DNA of 64,000 nucleotides from Latrodectus hesperus (lineage: Eukaryota > Arthropoda > Arachnida > Araneae > Theridiidae): assembly GCA_037975125.1 (NCBI GenBank), contig CM075856.1, positions 124,001 to 188,000 on the forward strand. The letters are read 5' to 3'. Below the pieces are notes generated by a model. That model had not been told where the DNA came from and did not search any database. It worked only from the letters and a program-made list of their open reading frames with translations. A program made the translations under genes and the position numbers. The stretch's first letter is position 1. Every line of letters starts with the position of its first letter. Positions 39,801 to 52,100 of this stretch are shown here, piece by piece.

Positions 39801-42800
39801 GGAGGAAGTGTTCTCATCTGAGGGAACTTGTGAACAGTTAGAGGCTGCAGTTAGATATGGTAGTTCTCTTTTATGTTAAATTTTGAATTAAGTTTTTCTT
39901 ATCTTTATATTTCTAGAAGATCCATTAACTTTGTGTAATTTTATTTTCTCATCTAAATAGGAGTGCCTAGGAAAAAGAGAGGAGAAATATGGCTCTTTTT
40001 AGCAGAGAAATATTCCAAGTCTCGAAAATGTCCACCTATTGACAATACATCATATAATGATCTTTTACGGAAATTAACACCTTATCAACATGCTATTTTA
40101 GTTGATATTGGTAAGAGCTGATTAGTAAATTAATTACCTGATATTTTTAGAATTTCTTTGAGGATTTGCAATTCTGAATTTGTTTTTAATATACAAACAT
40201 TTTATTAATTAAACCTGTTTTCTTAAATTAATTTATTATATCCATTCAACTAACCACTTTTATAATATGATTAGACATATGCATCAATTATTTACATAAT
40301 ATATAAAAGAAATACTATTTTTCACTGAAGAAAGTTTATAATTTAAAGTATAAATTAAATACATTTTAGATACATTTTCTATTTATGAAGAACAATGTTT
40401 TGTAGAATTGTTTCGATATTAAAACTATTGTTTATATCAGTATTGCTGCTAATGTTTTTGATCTTTTGACTAATCGTTATAACTAATTCACTTATACAGA
40501 TATTTCCAAAAAATTAAGAATTATCTGATAATATGAGTCTGTTCTTATGTGTGCTGAGGTGTAATATACAGTAAAAACAAACATTGAGAAAATATTATAA
40601 ATAATTTCTTATATTCTCATAAATTATGATATATACAGTATGGTGTATTCTACAGTTTTTCATAAAGTTGTACTTATATTTAATATGAAAAACATTTAAA
40701 TTTTCAAATCACATTGCTTGATGATAAGCTTGTTGCTGAGTATTTTTCTTCATCAGTTTGAGTGTATTTTGACAGTCATACTCTGATATAAAATATATGT
40801 TTTGCATTTTTGATCTCCATTATTCTTTGTGCAGATTAATACCTGCTGCAGTATATTTAAAATGTGGTAAAAATTTGCAAGTACATTTAAAATGGAAAAA
40901 AAATCTTTTTTATTTATTTTTTATTTTGATGCAAATTTTTTAATAATTCTATACTAATGACAGTGTTTATAGAGAAGAAATCTTGGAGGTCACTTTCTGA
41001 ATGGAAAATAATCTTTCATTGGTATTTTTTTTTTCCTACTCAGATGAAAAATTTATCATTTGAAATATTTATATCTATTTTTAAGTAATCCAGACTTTGA
41101 TTTAAACAGTGAAGAATTTGTAGTAAAGAGTCTTTCTTGTATTATGCCCTTGAAATCAAGAATATATTAGTATCCCTTAGATATTATTATATTTTGAACT
41201 CGTCTAACTGCATGTTCCAATCCTTACCACCTGGATTGCATATTTTAAAATATTGTTACAAATTTGTAAATAATGATTATATTTGTCGTAAAATATCTCA
41301 GACAGATCTGAAATTCTCACATTTTGGGCAAAAATTGCGGTATTTAGACGCGTTGTAGTTTAAATGCGGATTTCCTAAAGATTTGGCGATTGCAGTTGGC
41401 GAGATTCTTGGCGACTTGGCGACGGTTGGCGAGATTCTTGGCGACTTGGCGAGAAATCGATACTTCTGGAAACATCCATCACCTAAGCTCTAGGACCAAT
41501 ATTTTCCGAGATAGCCTAGAAGCTTCCAGAGCCTTGGCGAAATTGGTAGATTTCTCCGCCAAGTCAGGTATAAATACCGCAGCCCGACATGGAAGAGTAG
41601 TGGAGTTTTTGTGTAGACAGTCAGTGAGTGAAGACGATTAGTTGTGACTGCTAGTTGTTCTCTGTCTGAGGTATTTGAGACCTGTGATTAGAAGCTGTTC
41701 CTTATTATATCTGACGAATTGTAGCTGTATAATTGTGATTGTTACAGCGGGAATTTCGTTTATCTAGTGAAGTTTTTACGAATAAAAGTCTTGTGTTCAT
41801 TAAGTGGTTGCTTTATTCAACTCTCAATCAACACGAACCCGTGAAGCTCGGTACAACTGGTGTCAGAATCGGGATTGAAGAGTTGATGCAGCGTGTCACA
41901 AGAAAAATGGATATGGATTTAATGAAAAGTCTTCTCGAAAAATTAGCGGAGCAGATGGCTGAGATGAAAGCTGGACAAGAAGATATGAAAACCGAGATGA
42001 AAGCTGGACAAGAAGATATGAAAACCGAGATGAAAGCTGGACAAGAAGAGATTAAAACCGAGATGATGAAAGAGATAAAATCTGGACAGGAGGAACTTAA
42101 GAAGGACATTGTAAGTGTTAAAGAAGAATTCTCCAACATCATTCAGGAGAAGATGAATGCAATGGAAGATAAGGTAACTTCAGTTGAAACTAAAGTTTTG
42201 AAGACGGAGAAGAAAGTTAAAGAAGCATTAGACAATATGAATAAGAAGATTGAAAGCTTGGAGAAGCAAATATCAAACAAACATGAGGAACCCAACGTGA
42301 CATTTGTGCCTTCCCTAGCCAATATTAAACTCTCAACATTTGATGGGAAATCATCCTGGCAAGTATACAAGACCCAGTTTATGATGGTAGCGGAAGCTAA
42401 TGGATGGAATCCCCGAGCCCAAGCTTTTCACCTGGCGGCTTCTTTAAGAGGAGACGCGGCTGACATCCTCGAGACGCTTCCGGAGGAGCAAAGGCACGAT
42501 TTCCAAGCCCTATCGAGTGCGCTTGAGCTGCGGTTTGGAGATAAGTGCACTAAGGAATATAGCAGACTACAGTTAAAGTCCCGCTATCAAAAAGCGGGTG
42601 AAAGTCTGCAAGAATTGGCTGCCGATATTCAGCGACTTTCCCATTTAGCATTTTCGGACTGCCCAGCTGAGATACGTCAAGATTTGGCCCTCCATCACTT
42701 CATCGATAGTGTGCGGGATCCGGAGATACAGAAAACACTTAGACTCGCCGATGTCAAAGATATCGGATCTGCCCTAGTCTACGCACATAAGATAGAGGCT

Positions 42801-45800
42801 GCCCAGCAGGCCATGCGTAAAGACCAGCACTACATCAGAGCCGTCTCTGCTACTGATACGAACTATGATCTAAGAAAGCAAATTGAAGATCTGCGGCGAA
42901 AATTGCGTAGCTTAGAATTGAGTAAAGGTGGCAGAAACACAAAAATTCAGTGTTGGACTTGCGGTGGAGTCGGACACGTCCGTAGATACTGTCCGAAAAC
43001 AAAAGATGGTGGAATTTCTAAAATGGAAATACGTCAACGCAAAGAAACTCTTCAAGGAAATGCTGATGCACTATCAAGGAAGCCGTGTAATGAAAGCTGC
43101 CGATACTGTTCTAGAGTAGAGAAGAACTATCAGCTGATAAATACTTCAGTACGCCAAGTTACTGTTTCACCTCCATCAAAACCAGACCCATGGAGTGATG
43201 AAGGACTTAGGGAAGCCCAAAAAGAAGACTCAGATATAAATCCAATTCTTGAATTGAAAGAATCTTCTAGTATGAGACCAAGTTGGCAGGATATCTCCAC
43301 CTACAGTCCTGCTACTAAGCAATATTGGGCTCTTTGGGACTCACTCCATATAAGAAATGGTGTCTTATACAGGAAATGGGAGTCCGATGATGGACGTAAT
43401 TTCAAATGGCAGCTTGTTCTTCCAAAATCAAGAATTTCAGATGTTTTGAAAGAATTGCACAGTAGCTCAACTGGAGGCCACTTCGGAGTAATGAAAACTC
43501 TACAGAAAGTTCGAGAACGCTTCTATTGGAGCAAAACGAGACAAGATGTAGAGAAATGGTGCCAATCTTGTGATGACTGTGCGGCACGTAAAGGACCGAA
43601 GAAACGTAGCCGAGGAAGGTTGCAGCGGTACAACGTAGGAGCACCTTTTGAGAGGATAGCATTGGACATTTTGGGTCCTTTACCACGATCCTCAAATGGC
43701 AACAAATACATACTAGTTGTCATGGACTACTTTACTAAGTGGCCTGAAGCGTTTGCAATCCCCGATCAAGAGGCGACTACAGTAGCCGAGGTTCTAGTGC
43801 ATCAATGGGTTTCCAGATTCGGCACACCCTTACAAATTCATTCTGATCAAGGGACAAATTTCACCTCTGTTGTGTTTAAAGGAATGTGTCAAATTCTCGG
43901 AATAGACAAGACGCAGACCACGCCACTACACCCACAATCGGACGGCATGGTAGAGAGGTTTAACAGAACCATCTTGAATAACCTCTCCCTTATGGTTTCC
44001 AGAAATCAGCAAGATTGGGATTTGAAGCTACCGCTGTTTCTTCTTGCATATCGCAGTGCTGTCCATGAGACTACCGGATATACTCCTTCACAGATGCTCT
44101 TTGGTCGCGAACTTCGTCTCCCTTGTGATCTTCAGTTTGGTCGTCCACCGGATACATCTTCATCGGCAGAGGAATACCTTCGAGACCTTCAGGCACGTCT
44201 TGAAGATGTCCATAACTTCGCTCGAGACCGAATCAACCTGACGACCGAAAGAATGAAGACAAGGTATGACACAAGAGCGACGGGACATGAATTCCAAGAA
44301 GGTGACAAAGTTTGGTTGTGGAACCCGATTCGACGTAAAGGACTTTCTCCAAAGTTGCAAGCCAACTGGGAAGGTCCCTACACAGTCCTAAAAAGACTGA
44401 ACGACGTCGTGGTTCGTATAAGAAAATCATCTGCTTCAAAACCAAAGGTAGTACATTATGATAGATTAGCTCCTTATCGTAATGTAGAGTAAAAATCAGT
44501 AGACCATGGTCTGTTTGTAAATAGTATAGATAATTTTAATCTTTATTATTTTCTTGTATTTTTAGTTGCTTGTGTATGTAATGTACTCTGTATCCTCTTG
44601 AAATGTAAATTCTTTTATATTAAATTTGGCCTCCTATCAGGGGATTGTACTGCCCGGGACGTGCAGTCCTTGAGAGGGGGCAATGTTACAAATTTGTAAA
44701 TAATGATTATATTTGTCGTAAAATATCTCAGACAGATCTGAAATTCTCACATTTTGGGCAAAAATTGCGGTATTTAGACGCGTTGTAGTTTAAATGCGGA
44801 TTTCCTAAAGATTTGGCGACTTGGCGACAGTTGGCGAGATTCTTGGCGACGGTTGGCGAGATTCTTGGCGACTTGGCGAGAAATCGATACTTCTGGAAAC
44901 ATCCATCACCTAAGCTCTAGGACCAATATTTTCCGAGATAGCCTAGAAGCTTCCAGAGCCTTGGCGAAATTGGTAGATTTCTCCGCCAAGTCAGGTATAA
45001 ATACCGCAGCCCGACATGGAAGAGTAGTGGAGTTTTTGTGTAGACAGTCAGTGAGTGAAGACGATTAGTTGTGACTGCTAGTTGTTCTCTGTCTGAGGTA
45101 TTTGAGACCTGTGATTAGAAGCTGTTCCTTATTATATCTGACGAATTGTAGCTGTATAATTGTGATTGTTACAGCGGGAATTTCGTTTATCTAGTGAAGT
45201 TTTTACGAATAAAAGTCTTGTGTTCATTAAGTGGTTGCTTTATTCAACTCTCAATCAACACGAACCCGTGAAGCTCGGTACAATATTTTCTGACCCATTA
45301 TTGAGCATTGAATGCCCTGTATGCATGCTTTAAATTAGTTGAAGTCTCTGTAAATGCTTCTGTTGTACAAACAGTTCTATATTCATCTAAGTATTGGATC
45401 ATTGTAAATCAAATGCTGGTCCTGAGTGGTTATATTTCCTGGGGAGTAATTTCCTTATAAAAAGTTATGTATCTTATTATTTAATTTCTGACTTGTCAAA
45501 CTATGCATAAATTTAACATTTTAATGCAATGTGGTTAGTATCAATGAAAAGCTGATATTAAAATTTTTTACTCCTAAAAGTGTTTTCACATTAATGAAAT
45601 ATATGTATTTTTATCTATTTTTAAATAATCTGGAGTAAAAAAAATAATAGGAGAAATTTATTTCCAGGTCGTACTTATCCTGGACATCCTTATTTTAAGC
45701 AAGTTTTGGGGTCAGGGCAGTTATCTTTGTTTAGTCTCTTGAAAGCCTATTCAGTTGTTGATGAAGAAGTTGGATATTGTCAGGGACTTAGTTTCTTGGG

Positions 45801-48800
45801 GGGAGTCTTATTACTACATGTAAGTGCAAATTTAATTTGATATATATATTAGAAATATGAGTTAGAGTAATATAACAAATTATGTTTATAAAGTTATATC
45901 AAAAAAATTTTTTTCAACAGATGTTTCATGAAAATTCCGATGAATTATTAAAAAGAATTTTTAGTGAATAGAAAAAAATTAAGTGTATAATATTGTGTGT
46001 GTCAATTGTTTCTGTGATATATTTCAATTAAAAGTGTTTTAAGTAGATACTTTTTCAATTTATTTTCTAGCTCTTCAAATAATTTGAATTCCCACTCAAA
46101 TAATTTATTTAATAAAATTAATTTATTAATCAGTTTATTCATGTCAAATGTATGTTTTCCTTCAATAAAATACTTTTAATTTGTGGTTATTAATGGGATA
46201 TTTTCAGCTTCTAAAATTTTCGAAAATTTTGTGAGTAAAACATTATATGATTATTAAAGTAAAACCAGCAATATAAATATTTAATTTAAAACTAGATAAT
46301 TATTTTTTTAGGAATTGAAATGTTTAATAAATTTTAACAAATGCATTGTACTAAAGTCATCATTTAAAAAATCTAATAAATTCTTTTTTTTTAGCTTGAT
46401 GAAGAAAAGGCATTTCAAGCTATGAAACACATTATGTTCACTTTAGGTCTTCGGCACCAATATAAATCAGACATGGCTGCATTGCAGGTATTGTATTCCA
46501 TATTGCTGAAATTAATCATATTAAATTAATGAACCATTGTTTAAGCAATGAAATCTTTCTAAAATCATTTTAATTTCCTTTAAATACTAAAACTTATGAC
46601 TCTAAATTATACTCATTTTTTACAGGTACAAATGTATCAATTAGCTAGACTAATTCAAAACACGGTGCCAGAAATTCACGAATTATTTGACAAATACGAA
46701 GTCTCTCCTATGCTATATGCTGCTCCCTGGTTTCTTACTGTATTTGCTTCGCATTTTCCCATTGGTTTTGTTGCTCGTCTTCTAGGTAAATATTATTTAT
46801 CAATCTCATATGTTTTTAAATAAAATGTTTCTGAATTTTAAATCTTGGCTTGTTGTTTTTAGATATGCTATTTTTCCAAGGACTATCTGTTCTCTTCAAA
46901 GTTTCTGCATTATTACTTAAAGTCCACCAAGCTCAGATATTGAAATGCAATTCATTTGAATCAATAGTCTCTTTCTTAAAAACCACTTTGCCTTCTAGTG
47001 GTCATGTTGGAATGGAAAAAGTTCTTGATCAGGTAACTAATAATGTAATATATATGTATTCATAGACAAACACATGAACAAAAGAAATATTGTATTTGGA
47101 TAAAACTAGTGTAGTTAAATATCATTAAAATAGACCTCCAAGTGATCAGTGCTAGATATCATTGAAATAGACCTCTAAATGATCAATGCTAGAGATATCA
47201 TTGAAATAGACCTCCAAGTGATCAGTGATTCATTGAAATAGACCTCCAAACGATCAGTGCTTGAGGCTAGAGGACAATGGTATTTAACAGGGCAAGATTG
47301 TGAAAACTTATTTAAATATTCCTGGGCTGTAGTACCGGAGAAAAAAAAGAATTATGTTAATAAATACATTGTATATTTTTTATCGTATATTAAAATTCAA
47401 TATTATATTTTTGTGAGTGTGTTGAAATGAATTATATTTTTGTTTTACAATTTTCTACTTAGCATCTAAGCATTAAAATCTGGTAATATTCATAATATTA
47501 CCAGATTTTATTATATAAATAATTTAACGTATATAAATTAATCTGTAAATAATTTATTATATAAATATGTAAATAATTTATATATATGAATTAAAATATT
47601 AATTCATTATTGTTAACATGAGAATTTTTATTAATATTTAGTTTTTAATTCTTATCGATTATTTTAGGTTTTATCTATGGATGTCGAAAAAACTTTACTC
47701 ACATATCAAATAGAATATATGGTTCTAAAAGAAGAAATGTCAGAGCCAAATATTGAATCAGAACCAACGTCTTCCATTCGACAGCAAATTGAGACTGAAA
47801 ACAAAGACTTACAGAAACAAAATGTTGAACTTTCTGATCAGTTACAGGTATTGTTAAAATATTTTCAAATCAATGTATTACCTTATTATTATCCTTAGAT
47901 TTCTGTTTCCCCTTTCATTCGTTATATCAGAAATGAAAGAAATTCGCTTGATCTGATTGACGTACAGTAACATTTGCTTATTTTTACAAAATTTATCTGA
48001 GTGATTACTAATTTTTGTAATTTGAATTTTTTTTACTTTCATTATTCTGTGATTCAAGAAAAAAATGTGAAATAATTTAAATACCTAAGTATTTCAAATT
48101 AAATCCTGATGTAAGGTTTAATATTACTACATAAAATTGTTGGATAATAAACATTACCAAATATAATAAGTCATTTTTCATGTATATTAACTGATGAGCA
48201 GGACTAAAACTATTTATGAAATGCAGTTTATTATTTTTGTTATGTATAAGCTCTATTGCTAATTCAATTGTCTTTTTTATTTAGTTTTTTTAATTTATTA
48301 AAACACATTATATTGAATCCCTGGGGATTAATTAAAAAGTTCTTTGCTAGGATTTACTATGTTTTGCCTATAAAAATTATTAAGTTTATATTATATAGGG
48401 TTTATATTATTATGCTTGAAATAGAGTGGAAATTCATTGGATTGCAAATTTTATTTCTACGTAAAATTTGTGGTCAACTCATTATGTGATCTGTATTGAA
48501 CTATAGAATCAGAGAAAAGAGATGTAGGTCACAAATGAAGAATGAAGTATGTTACAAATGATGCATTGAATAGCATATTATATAATAATTAAATTTTATA
48601 ATGTTCAAAATAATTGAAGGATATTGTAAGCTTTTTATAAAACAACCATATAAGCTTTTTTTGCATAAAATGTAAGAAAAGTTCCACAAATGCAAATTTT
48701 GAGTTTGACCTTGAGAATGATGCTTTAGCAGCAGCAATTAAGATTTGACTTTTATTTAGCTGTAAAACAAAACAGAAAAGAATGATCAATATTCAGTAAG

Positions 48801-49162
48801 TATCTTCCTTCAATGAGTGTGATTTCTCAACAAAGTCATTTAACTGAATCAGAAGTTTTGAGAATTGTTGGCTGGTTAAAGAAGCCCAAATACAATCTTA
48901 AATAAGAATTCCTTCGAGTTTTATAAAGTGTGATTTCCAGGATTTGGGATACATTTTTAGAAACTGGAAATGCTTGCCAAAAATTTACAGTCATAGATGT
49001 GTAACAACTCTCAAAGTTTTAACGCAAACTGTCAAAAATCTTCATGCTGTAAGTCTGTATGCTTGCCAAGGAATAGCATGTGTCTTGTTAATAGCAAGGC
49101 ACCATAGCACCCACAAAGAATGTGCAACAGAGCATGTGAACTGGAGGAGAAATAACTGTTAC

Positions 49163-49194
<32 letters not shown>

Positions 49195-52100
49195 TTGATT
49201 TAATAAGTCCTAATTTTCTCTTCATCGTGATAATAGAAATATTTTTATCTGGAGGAAATATGGAGTTAGAAAAAATCGTGTTTGTTCACAAAAGTGTCAG
49301 ATTTGGCATTGGCAGAGTCAAGATCTATGATTTCATCTGCCTGGGTGGACCATTCTCCATATCATTTGAATTTGACTTCTGATCAGTCACCAACATAGGG
49401 ATGACATCCTCAGACCAAATGCAGGGCACATTGTGCTATTTTGGTGAATAATTTTATTTTGGAGGAAGAAATCATACAATTAGAGAATGACCTGTATGTT
49501 CCCTAAACATGAACCCAATAAAGCATGTTTGAGACATTCTAGTTAGACAAGTTGCTGGATGCCCACCACCACCCCCTCAAACTTTCCAAAAATTGGTAAG
49601 AGCTCTTCTGGTGGAGTAGGACAGAATGCTCAGCCATTCATTAATAGCTTCATTGACTTGGTGCCTCAAAGGTGTTCAACTTTGCTGGCCATCCAGGGAG
49701 ACAATACTTTTTACTAAAAACGGTTTTCTTATCACTAATTAAAGAAATACCTTTTTAATTTGTTTTTTCTCATATGGTCGAATTTTTTTTAGACTTTTGT
49801 ATCCAAATGCTCAATAAAACTCAATATATTTAGTATGTTAATATAGTTAAAAATGTAAAACATTCTATATAGTCTTTAATTTTTAGCCTGCATAAGCTAT
49901 TATTTTCTGAAAAGAGCATTTTAACAGAGAATTACTTGATTAATTTTGTGAATTTGGGAAAAAGGGCATACAAATAATCTAAAATGAGTAAATTTTATAC
50001 CCTCTATTATCTAAGTCACCAAATTTCTCTCACAGTTTCTTAAAACTAAGATTGTATCTAAAAATGTATTATTAGCCAGCTATTCATAACAACAAAATTT
50101 ACTTCTAAGTTTAGTTGCAATTTCCTGAGATTTTGTGTTGTACAGGGATGCTCCCACAGCCCTCTTTGTCTCTCTCATACAACTGAATTTCATCTGAAAT
50201 TACCAAAACAACAAATGCCTTTGTAAAAAAATGCCAGAAAGCAGAGGCTACAGAAACAGTGTGGTCAAAACTGATACACACTCCTATTCCTATGGACCTC
50301 CCATGATAAATTTTTAGTGTAAATTTTAGAATTCAGAGTGGACATGATTACCTTCAATATCATCTTTGTTGTATTGGCATTATTAACTCCCCTGACTGTC
50401 CCCTGTGTTTCACAGGAGAGGCAATGAATTTTAGTCATTTGACCAGTTGCCCATCTCTGGACAACGTTAATTCCCTTATGCTTAATAACAATCATATAAA
50501 GTATACTTTGTATTGGGCTGCTAGAAGGAAAATGGCCGATGTGGCCAATTCCTGACGTAGGGAAAAAAAAGATTTCGTATTGTTTAGAAAGAGTTTTGTC
50601 CATAATCAGTTCACAAGCTGTAAAACCATTGATGCATAACTAAAATTGTTCTTATTAATCAGATTATTTTACTTATTAAAGTTCAATCAAATTCTGATAT
50701 TGATATTTTGTATGAATAATAATTTATAAGCTGTTTGTAACCATCTGGTCAGACCTACTACTACTACATTATTTCAGATCATTCAAGTATTGGTTGATGA
50801 AAATCTGTTTTGCTCTAACTTTAGTAGTAGATACATCCAAGTATGATAAGCCAAGTTGGCAGTCAAATGGTTATCTCTCTTACCTTTGTTCGTGGATTCA
50901 AAAATATCTTGGGTGTGGATATTTGTATTGGTTCGGAATCCTCTTTAAGGTGTAGATCCCAGTCTAATTAGCCCTTGTATGCAAAAAATGACCATTGAGG
51001 GGCAAAAAAAACCAAGTATCATGGTGACTTGATGATTACTTTGGCCCAAGCTACAACCATCAGTTCACATGCAATCTATGTATTGAAAGAAATATTTTAA
51101 GCAAAATCACCACATCGCTTGACCATTTAGCATGCGTGAAACATGATTGACTATTAGCTTCATACCAAACACCCAAATCATCAATAACTTGCGGATTTGA
51201 ATATTCAAAATCAAACATATGTGTTGAATGTTATACTTCAAAATTAAATTCTTTATATATGTAACCATACGCATGTGCTTGTGTAAGACTACTGTTTTAT
51301 GCTCACAATTTGTCTTGCAACATTGTAATTTAAATTAATAAGCTATGAAAATATTTGCTTCATGCCAAACATTGATTTTCACAATGTCCCAAATACACAA
51401 TCTGTGAAGTCATATTCATACTTATTACTAAATATACTTACTACGATTGAAACTTTGTGCATGTGTACAGTGTACCAGGAGTGCAGTATGATATCTTTGT
51501 TTAAAACAGCTTGAATAATAGGATTATAATATATTGATCCAATTTATATTTGTGGTTTTTATTCATTATAAAATTATTTGTTTTGTGAAAGATTGAAGTC
51601 TTAATTTAGAATTTTTTGATGTAGATAATATTTTAATATATCCAGACCTGCCAACTTTTACGCAAGATCACCAGGTTTTACGCTGTTACTAATAGCATGA
51701 ATTATTTTACGCGTTTCGTTTCTTCTGGGCAAAGTTTAGAAAGAAAAAATTTTTTATATCTTTGCACATAATGGCGATCTTTTCTCGTTAGCCATGATGA
51801 GAAACAGAAATTGGCACCCCATTTAACTCATCTGTGGGGAGAGAGAAATAACTTCTCGGATTCTGTGGTCGCAGAGGATCTGAGCGGTCCGAAAATGCAC
51901 ACGTCAAACCCTTTTCCTATCGGGGGAGGGGGAGAGGAAGGCTCTAGCTTGAAAAACTATAGATGGGAAAAAGAAATGTTAGAGGTATAATCTTCTTCTT
52001 TAGTCACAGGTATTAAAACTGAAAAGTTTTACTGAAGTACTTTTCCGAAAGTTGACAGGTATGTATATCAATATTACAAAAAAAGAAAAAAATTCTCTCT

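Larger units (their letters stand above)
41254..45282 (+). mobile_element. Ty3/gypsy LTR retrotransposon, internally deleted
   Basis: Complete termini: 5' LTR 41254-41855, a primer-binding site, one long ORF, a polypurine tract (GAGAGGGGGCAA, about 44672-44683), 3' LTR 44684-45282. Flanks ATAT at 41250-41253 and 45283-45286 fit a 4-bp target-site duplication; 5-bp AATAT is possible if each LTR ends one base earlier. Total about 4.0 kb, shorter than a full gypsy element because protease, RT and most of RNase H are absent. The LTRs differ only in a short tandem array, so the insertion is recent. No envelope gene is seen. Confidence 0.95.
40111..45667 (+). other. Intron 14, carrying a young gypsy element
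   Basis: GT-AG intron. The Ty3/gypsy copy at 41254-45282 makes up most of it. The remaining intron is AT-rich with nothing recognised. Confidence 0.85.
47033..47667 (+). other. Intron 18
   Basis: GT-AG intron with a four-copy tandem repeat (47121-47262) and a perfect hairpin (47474-47510). Confidence 0.8.

Noticed and set aside
41390..41641. 83-codon ORF in the 5' LTR and its twin at 44853-45068
   Set aside because: It translates the GC-rich array and U3/R sequence; LTR regulatory signals explain the stretch.
41739..41885. Start of the gypsy ORF at 41739 (917 residues)
   Set aside because: This ATG lies inside the LTR, before the primer-binding site, and the extra 49 residues show no Gag features; 41886 is the first ATG after the primer site.
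43402..43723. Minus-strand ORFs inside the gypsy element
   Set aside because: Shadows of the integrase frame with no domain of their own.
41254..45282. An endogenous retrovirus with an envelope gene
   Set aside because: No reading frame lies between the integrase stop at 44492 and the 3' LTR at 44684.
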